This document shows positions 25,526 to 33,781 of a stretch of 64,000 bases of DNA, in pieces. This DNA comes from Stenotrophomonas maltophilia (GTDB lineage Bacteria > Pseudomonadota > Gammaproteobacteria > Xanthomonadales > Xanthomonadaceae). The translations under genes and the position numbers were made by a program. How positions within the stretch are numbered: the stretch's first letter is position 1; each line of letters starts with the position of its first letter. A model generated the notes under the pieces. The model worked only from the letters and a program-made list of their open reading frames with translations. It was not told where the DNA came from and ran no database searches. Location: assembly GCF_002138415.1 (NCBI RefSeq), contig NZ_CP015612.1, positions 2,210,001 to 2,274,000 of the forward strand. Reading direction: 5' to 3'.

Positions 25526-26599
25526 TCAACGGGGACGGAACAGGTAGTGGGCCACCAGCCACTGCTGGCCGTCGTCATAGCCGAACAGCTCGGCACAGGC
25601 CATCCAGAACATGCGCCAGCGCTGCCACCAGATCTTCGCCGCAGCCTGGCCGTAGGTGGCGACCAGGACCGGCATCACCTGCTCGCGGGCGGCATCCTGG
25701 TTGGCCAGCCAGTGGTTGGCAGTGCGCTGGTAGTGGGTGCCATCCAGCAGCCAGCGTTGATCGAGCCGCAGGTCGCGCTGGAAGTGCAGCAGCGTATCGG
25801 CCGCCGGCATCAGCCCGCCGGTGAAGAAGTGACGCCCCATCCAGTTGTCGCCACCCTCGGTTTCAAACGGGTACATCAGCGTGCGATGGGCGAAGATGTG
25901 CACGAACAGCGCGCCGTCGGGCTTCAGCCATCGTGCGATGCCTGCCAGCAGGCGCTGGTAGTTGCGTACGTGCTCGAACATCTCCACCGAGACGCAGCGA
26001 TCGAACCGGGCCGTTGGTAGGTCAAGCTGGTTGACGTCACGGGTCAGCACCTCGACGTTGCCCAGGCCACGCGCCTGGCACTGCGCCATGATGTGCTGGC
26101 GTTGGCTGTGTGAGTTGGAGACGGCGGTGATCTGCGCCTGCGGATAGCGTTCGGCCATCCACAGGGTCAATGAACCCCAGCCGCAGCCCAGCTCAAGAAT
26201 CTGCTGGCCATCGACCAGTCCCGCGCGCTGGGCGTACAGTTCCAGCATGGCTTCCTCCGCCTGGTCCAGCGTTTCGCGCCCGGTGGGGTAGTAGCAGCTG
26301 CTGTACTTCAGGCGCTTGCCCAGGCAGGCCTGGAAGAAGGCCGCGGGAACTTCGTAGTGCTGGCGGTTGGCGGCGTCGGTATGCAGCGCGAGCGGGCTGT
26401 CGGCGAGTTCTGCGATGCGACGGCTGAACCGCGCGGACTGTGCTTCGATACCGCCCAGCAGTTCCTCGTGCAGGCGTTGCGCGCACAGGCGACGGATGCC
26501 GGTGCGTAGGGCCGCATCGGGAACCAGTCCGCGCTCGGCCCAGGCGATCAGCCCGGTTTCCGCATCTTCGGCCGGATTCAGTGACGGGATCGCGCTCAT
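25526..26599 (-). CDS. SAM-dependent methyltransferase, CFA-synthase-like (second copy)
   Basis: A 357-residue class I methyltransferase. The SAM site is ILELGCGWGSLTLWMAERYP (about residue 130); DVNQLDL and SVEMFEHVRNY follow, then a C-terminal aromatic-rich region (KIWWQRWRMFWMACAELFGYDDGQQW). The ATG at 26599 overlaps the DUF1295 stop (ATGA). It is shorter than true cyclopropane synthases and belongs to the related group that travels with DUF1295 and lipocalin genes. It probably modifies unsaturated acyl chains. It is a distant relative, not a duplicate, of the enzyme at 27925-29184. Confidence 0.85.
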   Translation of the reverse strand: MSAIPSLNPAEDAETGLIAWAERGLVPDAALRTGIRRLCAQRLHEELLGGIEAQSARFSRRIAELADSPLALHTDAANRQHYEVPAAFFQACLGKRLKYSSCYYPTGRETLDQAEEAMLELYAQRAGLVDGQQILELGCGWGSLTLWMAERYPQAQITAVSNSHSQRQHIMAQCQARGLGNVEVLTRDVNQLDLPTARFDRCVSVEMFEHVRNYQRLLAGIARWLKPDGALFVHIFAHRTLMYPFETEGGDNWMGRHFFTGGLMPAADTLLHFQRDLRLDQRWLLDGTHYQRTANHWLANQDAAREQVMPVLVATYGQAAAKIWWQRWRMFWMACAELFGYDDGQQWLVAHYLFRPR

Positions 26600-27381
26600 G
26601 CGGAATGCTCCTTGGAAGAACGGGGGAACCAGGGGAAGAACATCGGCGTGCTGCGCTGGTAGGCGCGGTAGTCGTCGCCGCGGCTGCGCAGCGCCTGCTT
26701 TTCGGTGAACGGGATACCGCTCAGGTAGCGCAGGAATACGTACATCAGCAGCGGGCCGGCCAACGCCAGCCACCACAGTGGCGAGCCGACCGCGAGCAGG
26801 ACATAGCTGAACCAGTGCAGCAATTCGAAGAAGTAGTTGGGGTGGCGGGAGTAGCGCCAGAGCCCATCGCGGCAGGTGCGGCCCTTGTTCGCCGCATCGG
26901 CGCGGAAGCGGGCCAGCTGATGGTCGGCCAGGCTTTCGCCGCCGACGCTCAGCAGCCAGACCAGCGCTGCGGCGACCACCCACAGGCTCAGATCGGTTCG
27001 AGGATTGGCAGACACCGCCACGAAGGGCAGGGCGAACAGGACGATCAGCAGGGCCTGCGCCATGAAGAAGCCGAAGATCCTGCCCTGATGCCCGTGCCAG
27101 TACTCGCGCAGGTAGCGGTAGCGTCCGTCCTCCTGTTCGTGGCGGACCCGGTGCCACAGATGCAGGGCCAGGCGGCTGCCCCACAGTCCACCCAGCACGC
27201 CCAGCGCAACCCGTGGTATCACGGCGCCGTCGCCGAGCAGCGCCAGCAACAGGGCCGATGCGCCCACGCCCTTGGCCCAGAGCACATCGACCACGCCGAT
27301 GTTGTGGTGGCGGCGCTGCCAGGCCCAGCCCCAGCTCATCACCAGCACGGCGTACAGCAGGACCCACAGCAGATTGATCAT
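26596..27381 (-). CDS. DUF1295 membrane protein (steroid-reductase/ICMT-like fold)
   Basis: A 261-residue integral membrane protein. Six or so hydrophobic segments surround the family signature near the C-terminus: GLWRYSRHPNYFFELLHWFSY, then a last segment with YRAYQRSTPMFFPWFP. DUF1295 shares a fold with isoprenylcysteine methyltransferases and sterol reductases and is thought to act on lipid chains. The ATG at 27381 overlaps the DUF2878 stop by 4 nt and the gene's stop overlaps the next ATG likewise, so it is firmly within the operon. Confidence 0.88.
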   Translation of the reverse strand: MINLLWVLLYAVLVMSWGWAWQRRHHNIGVVDVLWAKGVGASALLLALLGDGAVIPRVALGVLGGLWGSRLALHLWHRVRHEQEDGRYRYLREYWHGHQGRIFGFFMAQALLIVLFALPFVAVSANPRTDLSLWVVAAALVWLLSVGGESLADHQLARFRADAANKGRTCRDGLWRYSRHPNYFFELLHWFSYVLLAVGSPLWWLALAGPLLMYVFLRYLSGIPFTEKQALRSRGDDYRAYQRSTPMFFPWFPRSSKEHSA

Positions 27382-27923
27382 GACGACGCTCCTGCGAAGG
27401 GCGGCTGCGGGGTGTGCATGCCGCGACCGGCGGTGTGGCACAGCAGGGAAAGCGCAATGCTCCAGCCCGCGCCCAGGACCAGCAGCCCCGGCCATGCAGG
27501 ATCTGCGAACCGCACTGCATCGAACCCCCGTGCGGCGGAGAGATAGGCCAGAGGTGCCAGCAGCAGGCCGAACAGAGGCGGCAGCGCCGGGTGGCGCTGC
27601 AGGAAGCGCATCGACGCGGTCAGCGTCATCGCGAACGCCGCCCACAACGCCATGATCCAGGGCGGCGGCGCCCAACCCAGCGGAGCTGCCGCGTAGCGCA
27701 CCGTACCGCTGGCGGCGGTACTGGCATCGACCAGCCATGCGCAGGCCAGCGCCAACAGCATCAGCCGAAGATCCAGCCGGGGGTGTGGTGAGGTCAGCAG
27801 CTGGCTACCGATGTAGATCGTCGCTGCCAGCAGCGCCGGCCACTGCAAACCGCGTCCGGCGTTGGCCACGGCGCACAGCCAGACCAGCTGGTTGCCGAGC
27901 AGATTGGCCCAGAACCGGCGCAT
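27378..27923 (-). CDS. DUF2878 membrane protein
   Basis: A 181-residue inner-membrane protein with five or six hydrophobic helices, starting MRRFWANLLGNQLVWLCAV at 27923, one base after the stop of the CFA-synthase-like gene. Members of DUF2878 are small membrane proteins found almost only with DUF1295, DUF1365 and CFA-like genes. Their activity is unknown. No catalytic motif is visible; the charged/aromatic pattern at WANLLGNQ and the DASTAASGTVRY loop are the conserved-looking parts. Confidence 0.82.
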   Translation of the reverse strand: MRRFWANLLGNQLVWLCAVANAGRGLQWPALLAATIYIGSQLLTSPHPRLDLRLMLLALACAWLVDASTAASGTVRYAAAPLGWAPPPWIMALWAAFAMTLTASMRFLQRHPALPPLFGLLLAPLAYLSAARGFDAVRFADPAWPGLLVLGAGWSIALSLLCHTAGRGMHTPQPPFAGASS

Positions 27924-27924
27924 C

Positions 27925-29184
27925 TCAGCCGCCTTGACCCGATGCGCCAGCGGGACGATGCCCCGGGCGCGCCAGCAACAGATGCGAGACGCCGATCGAA
28001 CGTTCCAGGAAGCCGCCCTCGCAATAGGCCAGATAGAACTCCCACAGCCGACAGAAGCGCGCATCAAAGCCCTGCGCCTGCACTGCGGGAAGCTGGATCA
28101 GGAAGCGCTGGCGCCACGCGCGCAGGGTCAGCGCGTAGGAGTGGCCGAAGTCCTGCTGGGCGATCAGCTGCAGGTCGCTGGCCCGGGTCTTGGCGGCCAT
28201 GATCGCGTTGATCGATGGGATGAAGCTGCCCGGGAACACATAGCGCTTGATGTAGTCGACGCTGCGCCGGGCCTGTTCGTAGCGATGGTCCTCAATGGTG
28301 ATGGCCTGCAGCAGTGCAACACCGTCGGGTTTGAGCAGGCGCTGCAGCGTCGCCATGTAGGTGTCCAGGTATTGGGCACCGATGGCTTCGATCATCTCGA
28401 TCGATACCAGCTTGTCGAACTGGCCCTGCAGGTCGCGGTAGTCCTGCATCAGCAGCGTGACCTGGTCCTGCAGCCCTGCGTCCCGCACGCGCTGGGTGGC
28501 CAGCGCATGCTGCTCGACAGAGATGGTGGTGGTGGTGATATGGCAGCCATAGTGCTGGGCGGCATGTACCGCGAAACCACCCCAGCCGGTGCCGATTTCC
28601 ACCACGCGGTCGCCCGGCTTGAGCTGCAGCTGTCGGCAGATGTGGTCCAGCTTGCGCCGCGAAGCGGATTCCAATGACTCGGACTCACTGGCGAACAACG
28701 CCGACGAGTACATCAGGTCCGGCGACAGGAACAGGGCAAAGAAATCGTTGCCCAGGTCATAGTGCGCGGCAATGTTGCGGCGGCTGCCTTCACGGCTGTT
28801 GCGGCGCAGACGGTTCCAGCCCCGCAGCAGCCAGCCTCCCACACGGGCCGGGCCACGCTCCATGCCATCCAGCAGGTCACGATTACGCACCAGCAGCCGG
28901 ATCAGCGCCACCAGGTCATCGCAGTGCCACTCGCCCTGGATGTAGCTTTCACCTGCACCCACACTGCCTTGCGCAGCAACTTTGCGATAGAACGCCGGGT
29001 CATCGATGGTGACGGTGACATGCAGTTCGCCGCGGGCATCGCCCAGCCAGACTTCGCCAAGTGCATCGCGCACGCACAGCCGACCGTCGCGCAGGGGGGC
29101 AAGCTGGGCCAGCAGGCGGCGGCGCAGGAAAGCATCCAAGGCACCGGGGCGTGGCAGCGCGACCGAAGGAGTCATCGAGTTCAT
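27925..29184 (-). CDS. cyclopropane-fatty-acyl-phospholipid synthase family methyltransferase (UfaM/CfaA-like)
   Basis: A 419-residue SAM-dependent enzyme acting on double bonds of membrane phospholipid acyl chains. A lipid-binding N-terminal part (about 1-115, with AGESYIQGEWHCDDL) precedes the methyltransferase domain: NIAAHYDLGNDFFALFL, SAM site VVEIGTGWGGFAVHAA, SIEMIEAIG, and IKRYVFPGSFIPS. Start at 29184 overlaps the DUF1365 stop. In Rhodobacter the homologue in the same neighbourhood, UfaM, makes a methylated unsaturated chain, the first step to furan fatty acids, rather than a plain cyclopropane. Which product is made here cannot be read from sequence. Confidence 0.88.
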   Translation of the reverse strand: MNSMTPSVALPRPGALDAFLRRRLLAQLAPLRDGRLCVRDALGEVWLGDARGELHVTVTIDDPAFYRKVAAQGSVGAGESYIQGEWHCDDLVALIRLLVRNRDLLDGMERGPARVGGWLLRGWNRLRRNSREGSRRNIAAHYDLGNDFFALFLSPDLMYSSALFASESESLESASRRKLDHICRQLQLKPGDRVVEIGTGWGGFAVHAAQHYGCHITTTTISVEQHALATQRVRDAGLQDQVTLLMQDYRDLQGQFDKLVSIEMIEAIGAQYLDTYMATLQRLLKPDGVALLQAITIEDHRYEQARRSVDYIKRYVFPGSFIPSINAIMAAKTRASDLQLIAQQDFGHSYALTLRAWRQRFLIQLPAVQAQGFDARFCRLWEFYLAYCEGGFLERSIGVSHLLLARPGHRPAGASGQGG

Positions 29185-29948
29185 CGCGGTTTCTCGGCAA
29201 GAGTGGGGTGGTCGTGCACCGGGTTGCGTTTCAACCACAGCCGCAGTGCGTGCCAGTGAATGGCGGCCACCACCTGGGTGGTCATCAGGGGATAACAGGC
29301 CAGGACCCGGGCCAGCCCGCGGCCATCCAGGGCACGCCGCTGCATGGCCTGGGTGGCATCGAACTGACGCACGCCGTCGCGCCAGACCTGCATGTGCACG
29401 CGCAGGTCCTGGTCCGGGCGGTTGAACCGCCAGTCGTAGCGGCAGTCCATCGGCATGAACGGCGAGACATGGAAGCACTTGTCGAACCGCCAGCGAAGTG
29501 AGGTGCCTTCATGCGTGGCCGTCGCGACTGGCAGCACATAGGCGTGCCGTTCCTTCCAGGGCGTGTTGGTGATCTCGGCGACGATGCAGTCCAGGGTGCT
29601 GCCATCGGCCCGGTAGCAGTAGTAGAAGCTGACCGGGTTGAACACACGCCCGGCGAAGCGAAGATGGGTGAGCAGGCGCACCGGGCCGGTCGGCCGGTAG
29701 CCGAGCGTGGTTGCAGCGTGGTCGCGCACTGCATCGGCCAGTGGGCGGGCGGGATCGCCGAAGTAGTCGCTACGGCGGAACTCGGCCAGGTTGCGGCGAT
29801 TGACCGACCATAGCCAGCGGCCGGCGAACACCGTGTCCAGCTCGTCCAGATCAAGGAACAGCTGCGCGATGGGGTAGCGGAATGCATGCGGATGCGGATG
29901 ATGCCGGCGATGCATCACCTGCCCGAAGTAGAGCGCGCTGGTGCTCAT
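29181..29948 (-). CDS. DUF1365 family protein
   Basis: A 255-residue protein that begins MSTSALYFGQVMHRRHHPHPHAFRYP. Family motifs are intact: FLDLDEL, HLRFAGRVFNPVSFYYCY, VAEITNTPWKERHAYVL and KCFHVSPFMPMDCRYDW. No signal peptide or strong membrane helix. The family is nearly always encoded between an FAD oxidase and a CFA-like methyltransferase, as here, and is required or presumed for the same lipid modification. Its own reaction is unknown. Four-base overlaps with both neighbours indicate translational coupling. Confidence 0.9.
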   Translation of the reverse strand: MSTSALYFGQVMHRRHHPHPHAFRYPIAQLFLDLDELDTVFAGRWLWSVNRRNLAEFRRSDYFGDPARPLADAVRDHAATTLGYRPTGPVRLLTHLRFAGRVFNPVSFYYCYRADGSTLDCIVAEITNTPWKERHAYVLPVATATHEGTSLRWRFDKCFHVSPFMPMDCRYDWRFNRPDQDLRVHMQVWRDGVRQFDATQAMQRRALDGRGLARVLACYPLMTTQVVAAIHWHALRLWLKRNPVHDHPTLAEKPR

Positions 29949-31222
29949 GCCGCCACCTCATCCGCGGCGGATGCCAGCCGATGTGGAGCGCAGGCCTGCA
30001 GGGCATCGACCACGCGGCGGGCGCTGCGGATGCCATCCTCATGGAAGCCCCAGCCCCAATAGGCGCCTGCGAACCACGTATGGCGACGGCCCTGCAGTTC
30101 CGCCCAGCGCTGCTGTGCCCGCACCGCGGCGTGGTCGTGCACCGGGTGGGCATAGCGCAGCGTACGCAGTACTTTGGCCGGATCGATTGCCTCGCTGCGG
30201 TTGAGGGTAACCACCAGGGGCGTATCGCCGGGCAGGCCCTGCAGCAGGTTCATGCAGTAGCTGACCGTGCAGGGCGCGGCGCGATCCTCTGGCACGTGCG
30301 CGTTCCATGCTGCCCACGCCTTGCGGTTGCGCGGCAGCAACGAGGCATCGGTGTGCAGCACCGCTTCATTGGTTTGATAGCGGATGGCGCCGAGCACGTC
30401 GCGCTCGATGGGGTCGGCGTCGCGCAGCAGCGCCAGGGCCTGGTCGCTGTGGCAGGCCAGGATGACCTCATCGAAGCCTTCCACGCCGGCCGCGCTGTGC
30501 ACGCGCGCGCCCCAGGGCATGCGCTCGACCGACTGCACCGGGCACTCCAGCCGCTCATGCACCCGCCAGCGGGCGCGCAGGGCATCGACATAGCGTGCCG
30601 ATCCGCCGCTCACCACCCGCCACGGCGCGCGCCCGCTCATCTGCAGCATCTGGTGATTGGCCATGAACTGGGCCAGATAGCGCGCCGGGAAGTCCTGCAC
30701 GGTGGCGGTCGGTGAGGACCACAGTGCCGAGGCCATCGGCAGCAGGTGCTCGTCGATGAAGGCCTCGCCATAGCGCTGGCTGCGCAGGTACTCGCCGAGC
30801 GTGGGGCCGTCTTCCTCGGCCAGCAGCAACGGCGCATCCCGATAGAACCGGCGCAGGTCGGCCAGCATGCCCCAGAATCGAGATGACACCAGGTTGCGGC
30901 GCTGGCAGAACAGGCCATCCAGCGAGGTGGCGTTGTACTCCACGCCGCTGCGCTCGCTGTGCATCGAGAAACTCATCGTGGTCGGCTGCGAAGCCACACC
31001 CAGCTCGTCGAAGAGCGCGGTCAGCAGCGGATAGTGCTGGGGATTGAACACGATGAACCCGGTATCCACCGCCATGCGTGTGCCATCCACCTGCACGTCG
31101 TGCGTGTGGGTATGACCACCGAGGTAGTCGTTGGCCTCGAACAGTGTGACGTCGTGCTGGCCATCGAGCCACCAGGCACTGGCCAGCCCCGCGATACCCG
31201 AGCCGATGACGGCGATGCGCAT
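29945..31222 (-). CDS. FAD-dependent amine-oxidase-like desaturase/oxidase (UfaD-like)
   Basis: A 425-residue flavoprotein. The dinucleotide-binding motif is at the very N-terminus (IAVIGSGIAGLASAWWL), followed by LFEANDYLGGHTHTH and TGFIVFNPQHYP. The C-terminal FAD-contact region is TWFAGAYWGWGFHEDGIRSARRVVDAL. The fold is that of phytoene desaturase/amine oxidases. In Rhodobacter a homologue in the sigmaE-ChrR regulon (UfaD) introduces a second double bond on the way to furan fatty acids. Context here, next to DUF1365 and the methyltransferase, fits that role; the substrate is inferred. Confidence 0.88.
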   Translation of the reverse strand: MRIAVIGSGIAGLASAWWLDGQHDVTLFEANDYLGGHTHTHDVQVDGTRMAVDTGFIVFNPQHYPLLTALFDELGVASQPTTMSFSMHSERSGVEYNATSLDGLFCQRRNLVSSRFWGMLADLRRFYRDAPLLLAEEDGPTLGEYLRSQRYGEAFIDEHLLPMASALWSSPTATVQDFPARYLAQFMANHQMLQMSGRAPWRVVSGGSARYVDALRARWRVHERLECPVQSVERMPWGARVHSAAGVEGFDEVILACHSDQALALLRDADPIERDVLGAIRYQTNEAVLHTDASLLPRNRKAWAAWNAHVPEDRAAPCTVSYCMNLLQGLPGDTPLVVTLNRSEAIDPAKVLRTLRYAHPVHDHAAVRAQQRWAELQGRRHTWFAGAYWGWGFHEDGIRSARRVVDALQACAPHRLASAADEVAA

Positions 31223-31223
31223 G

Positions 31224-32174
31224 TCAGTACCTCGCCTTGGCCAGGACCCACTCGGGGATGGGCTTGAGACCTTTGACCAGGCCCAGCGCCGCCATCGCGC
31301 GCAGTCCGTACCAGGTCAAATCCACTTCCCACCAGCGGAAGCCCTGGCGGGCAGTGCCGGGGAAGAAGTGGTGGTTGTTGTGCCAGCCTTCGCCGAAGGT
31401 GAGCAGCGCCAGCCACAGGTTGTTGCGGCTGTCATCGCGTGTATCGAAGCGGCGGCGGCCGAATCGATGCGCCAGCGAATTGATGGTGACCGTGGCATGG
31501 AACAGCACGATGGTGGAGATGAAGAAGCCCCACACCAGCAACTGCGGGCCTGTGGTGTGCAGCCCTGGCACCCACCGCTCCAGCGCGGCGCCCAGTGCGT
31601 ACAGTGCCGCGGCCAGCAGTACCGGCACTGCCGTATCGAAGCGGTCCAGCCAGCGCAGCTCGGGGAAGCGCGCCAGGTCCGGTACCCGTGACAGATCGGT
31701 GGCGAACGCCTCGCGGGTCAGGAACCAACCCATGTGGCTGCGCCAGAAGCCGCCCTCGCGTGGCGAGTGCGGATCCAGCGGCTGGTCGGCATGCCGATGG
31801 TGATGGCGATGATGGGCGGCCCACCAAAGCGGCCCACGCTGCACGCTGGAGGCGCCGATGACAGCGAACACGAACTGCACCGGGCGCGATGCCTGAAAAG
31901 TGCGGTGTGAGAAGTAGCGGTGGTAGAACGCCGTGATGGCGAACATACGCACCGCATAGAGCACTGCGGCGACGATCACCGCTGTCCATGAGATTCCGAC
32001 CCAGAGCACAGCGATGCAGGCCAGGTGCATCAGTGCGAATGGCACGGCGCGCAACCAGTCGATGCGGCCGGACTGTTCGCCGGTGGTCTCTGCGACGTTG
32101 CCGGTGTCGATCCAGCGTTGCAGCGTACGCAGCAGGCGCGAGCGTCGACGGGGGAGGGGCGCTACAGAGGCCAT
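31224..32174 (-). CDS. membrane fatty-acid desaturase (acyl-CoA delta-9 type)
   Basis: A 316-residue di-iron desaturase. The three histidine clusters are present: HRYFSH (about residue 87), HRHHHRHAD (about 122) and HNNHH (about 263), between four hydrophobic segments. It would place a cis double bond in a saturated acyl chain, supplying the substrate for the methyltransferases downstream. The ATG at 32174 is chosen; an in-frame codon further up adds a low-complexity extension. One base separates its stop from the FAD oxidase start, so it probably heads the seven- or eight-gene lipid operon. Confidence 0.9.
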   Translation of the reverse strand: MASVAPLPRRRSRLLRTLQRWIDTGNVAETTGEQSGRIDWLRAVPFALMHLACIAVLWVGISWTAVIVAAVLYAVRMFAITAFYHRYFSHRTFQASRPVQFVFAVIGASSVQRGPLWWAAHHRHHHRHADQPLDPHSPREGGFWRSHMGWFLTREAFATDLSRVPDLARFPELRWLDRFDTAVPVLLAAALYALGAALERWVPGLHTTGPQLLVWGFFISTIVLFHATVTINSLAHRFGRRRFDTRDDSRNNLWLALLTFGEGWHNNHHFFPGTARQGFRWWEVDLTWYGLRAMAALGLVKGLKPIPEWVLAKARY

Positions 32175-32256
32175 TGGGGGATCTCGGCGGGTGTCGTGTC
32201 TACCTGTACGCAGCAGCGCGTGCAATGGATGCGCTGCCACGCGAAGAATCTCGACT

Positions 32257-33033
32257 TCACCTGGGCGTCACGGCGCAGCGGTCGACCAGAGGATGCGTCC
32301 AGGCCTGCTGCCATTCCGCGGCAGTCTGCTCGGCAGCAGGCGAGCTGAAGCGCACCGTCACCTGCGGATAAGTGCCGCGTGCATCGCGCAGGTTGCTGGT
32401 ACCGCGGAATTCCAGCAGGCGGCGGTCGGTGCTGGCATAGACCAGTGACAGACGCGGGGCGATGCCGCCGTACCATGTGTCCAGACTGACGTCGATCGAC
32501 TGGCCATCAATACCCTGCCAACGTACCGGACCGATGCGCCGCACCTGCACCGGGAAGTAGCGCTGCCGCCCCGGCACCAGAAAGGGCAGACTGATGCGTT
32601 CGCCGCGCAGCAGCGCCGGCCAGTGCAGGCGCACCGCGGCGTCGAACCCTGCATCGATGACCGCGTCCGGCGGCAGTTCAAGCCGGCGCTGATGCGGCTG
32701 GCTGGCGGCATCTTCCTTCCAGGCAATCGACACCGAGTCGCCAGTGGCGTCGACTTCGGCGGTCTGGCCGCTGCGGCGGTCCTGCAGCGAATAGCCCCGT
32801 GCCTGCGGGCGGGCGCTGGCGGGCAGATGCTTGCGGGCGAAGGGTTGGCCATCCGGGCACTGGTACAGCACCCAGCGCTCGGCGCCCTCTGTTGCCTCGC
32901 GTCGCCAGTGCACTTCACGGTAAAGAACGGCGCCTTGGCTGGAGGTCGCCACGCCCTCACTTCGCAGCCAGGGGGCCGCCAGCGCGGCATGGGGCAGGCA
33001 CAGCAACAGCCAGGCAATGCGCATGGCGTTCAT
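32257..33033 (-). CDS. hypothetical exported protein next to the sigmaE-ChrR pair
   Basis: A 258-residue protein with a signal peptide (MRIAWLLLCLPHAALAAPW). The mature part is beta-rich: VLYREVHWRREATEGAERWVLYQCPDG, then LPFLVPGRQRYFPVQVRRIG and LSLVYASTDRRLLEFRGTSNL, a pattern like the lipid-binding periplasmic barrels of DUF3108 type, though no family is certain. It starts at 33033 (or 33024) and is divergent from the sigma factor, with an inverted repeat between them. Distance to the desaturase is 82 nt, so it could be the true first gene of the lipid operon. Confidence 0.7.
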   Translation of the reverse strand: MNAMRIAWLLLCLPHAALAAPWLRSEGVATSSQGAVLYREVHWRREATEGAERWVLYQCPDGQPFARKHLPASARPQARGYSLQDRRSGQTAEVDATGDSVSIAWKEDAASQPHQRRLELPPDAVIDAGFDAAVRLHWPALLRGERISLPFLVPGRQRYFPVQVRRIGPVRWQGIDGQSIDVSLDTWYGGIAPRLSLVYASTDRRLLEFRGTSNLRDARGTYPQVTVRFSSPAAEQTAAEWQQAWTHPLVDRCAVTPR

Positions 33034-33074
33034 CCGGAGGGGAAGGGCTCTGGTGATACGCCGGGAGGGGCTGG

Positions 33075-33102
33075 TTGGATGCATTGTGTTGCCTGCATCC
33101 AA
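33075..33102. promoter_or_regulatory. perfect 9-bp inverted repeat between divergent genes
   Basis: TTGGATGCA (33075-33083) and TGCATCCAA (33094-33102) are exact inverted arms around a 10-bp centre. It lies 42 nt before the minus-strand gene start (33033) and 56 nt before the sigma factor ATG (33158), where both promoters should be. A dimeric regulator site is the simplest reading; a transcript hairpin is possible. Confidence 0.5.
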
Positions 33103-33157
33103 TGGCTGCCCCTGCGCGTACAAAGGACAGACCTTCACCTGCCCGCCGCGAACGCAG

Positions 33158-33781
33158 ATGTACCCTGACGCCGCCAGCACACTCCTCAACTTCGATAGCG
33201 CACGCACCGTGTCCAGTTCCCAGCAGCCGAGCAGCGAGCCGACGAACTGGGCCGGTGACATGGACGGGGTGGCGCGGCTGCGCGACCGCGAGTGTTTCAT
33301 GCGGATCTACGACTACTTCATGCCGCGGCTGTGCGTGTACCTGCGCGGCCTGGGCGCACCCGATGCCGTAGCCGAAGAAGTGGCGCAGGAATGCCTGTTG
33401 CGCCTATGGCTGCGGGCCGCCGATTTCGATCCGGCGCAGGGGGCGCTGAGTACGTGGCTGTATCGCATCGCCCGCAACCTGCATATCGATCGAGTGCGCC
33501 GTGAGCGCAGCTGGATGCAGGTGCAGGCGGCGGTGGAGGACGCGGCGACGCTGGATGTGATCGAGCGCAGCAGCGCCGAGCAGTTCGCCGACCAGGCGCG
33601 TCTGCGCCAGCGCATCAACGAGCTGCCTGCGGTGCAGGCACGGCTGGTGCGGATGTCCTATTTCGAAGCCAGGAGCCACAGCGAAATCGCCGAAGCGCTG
33701 GGCATGCCACTGGGGACGGTCAAATCGCACCTGCGCCGTGCCTTCCTGCAACTGCAGGCGAAAGTGGGAGGTGTGCTGTGA
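33158..33781 (+). CDS. ECF sigma factor, ChrR-associated (RpoE/ECF11 type)
   Basis: A 207-residue extracytoplasmic-function sigma factor. Region 2 is at about residues 50-115 (FMRIYDYFMPRLCVYLRGLGAPDAVAEEVAQECLLRLW, then LSTWLYRIARNLHIDRVRRE) and region 4 at about 145-200 (LPAVQARLVRMSYFEARSHSEIAEALGMPLGTVKSHLRRAF). The ATG at 33158 is chosen as the first without overlap of the divergent gene. The anti-sigma gene overlaps its stop by 4 nt. In Rhodobacter the homologous sigmaE drives singlet-oxygen defence genes including the CFA-like, DUF1365 and FAD-oxidase genes that lie beside it here, so those are its probable targets. Confidence 0.92.
   Translation: MYPDAASTLLNFDSARTVSSSQQPSSEPTNWAGDMDGVARLRDRECFMRIYDYFMPRLCVYLRGLGAPDAVAEEVAQECLLRLWLRAADFDPAQGALSTWLYRIARNLHIDRVRRERSWMQVQAAVEDAATLDVIERSSAEQFADQARLRQRINELPAVQARLVRMSYFEARSHSEIAEALGMPLGTVKSHLRRAFLQLQAKVGGVL

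Noticed and set aside
26600-27520. N-terminal extension of the methyltransferase frame to 27520
   Set aside because: The extension runs opposite in character through the DUF1295 gene; the ATG at 26599 with its ATGA overlap is convincing.
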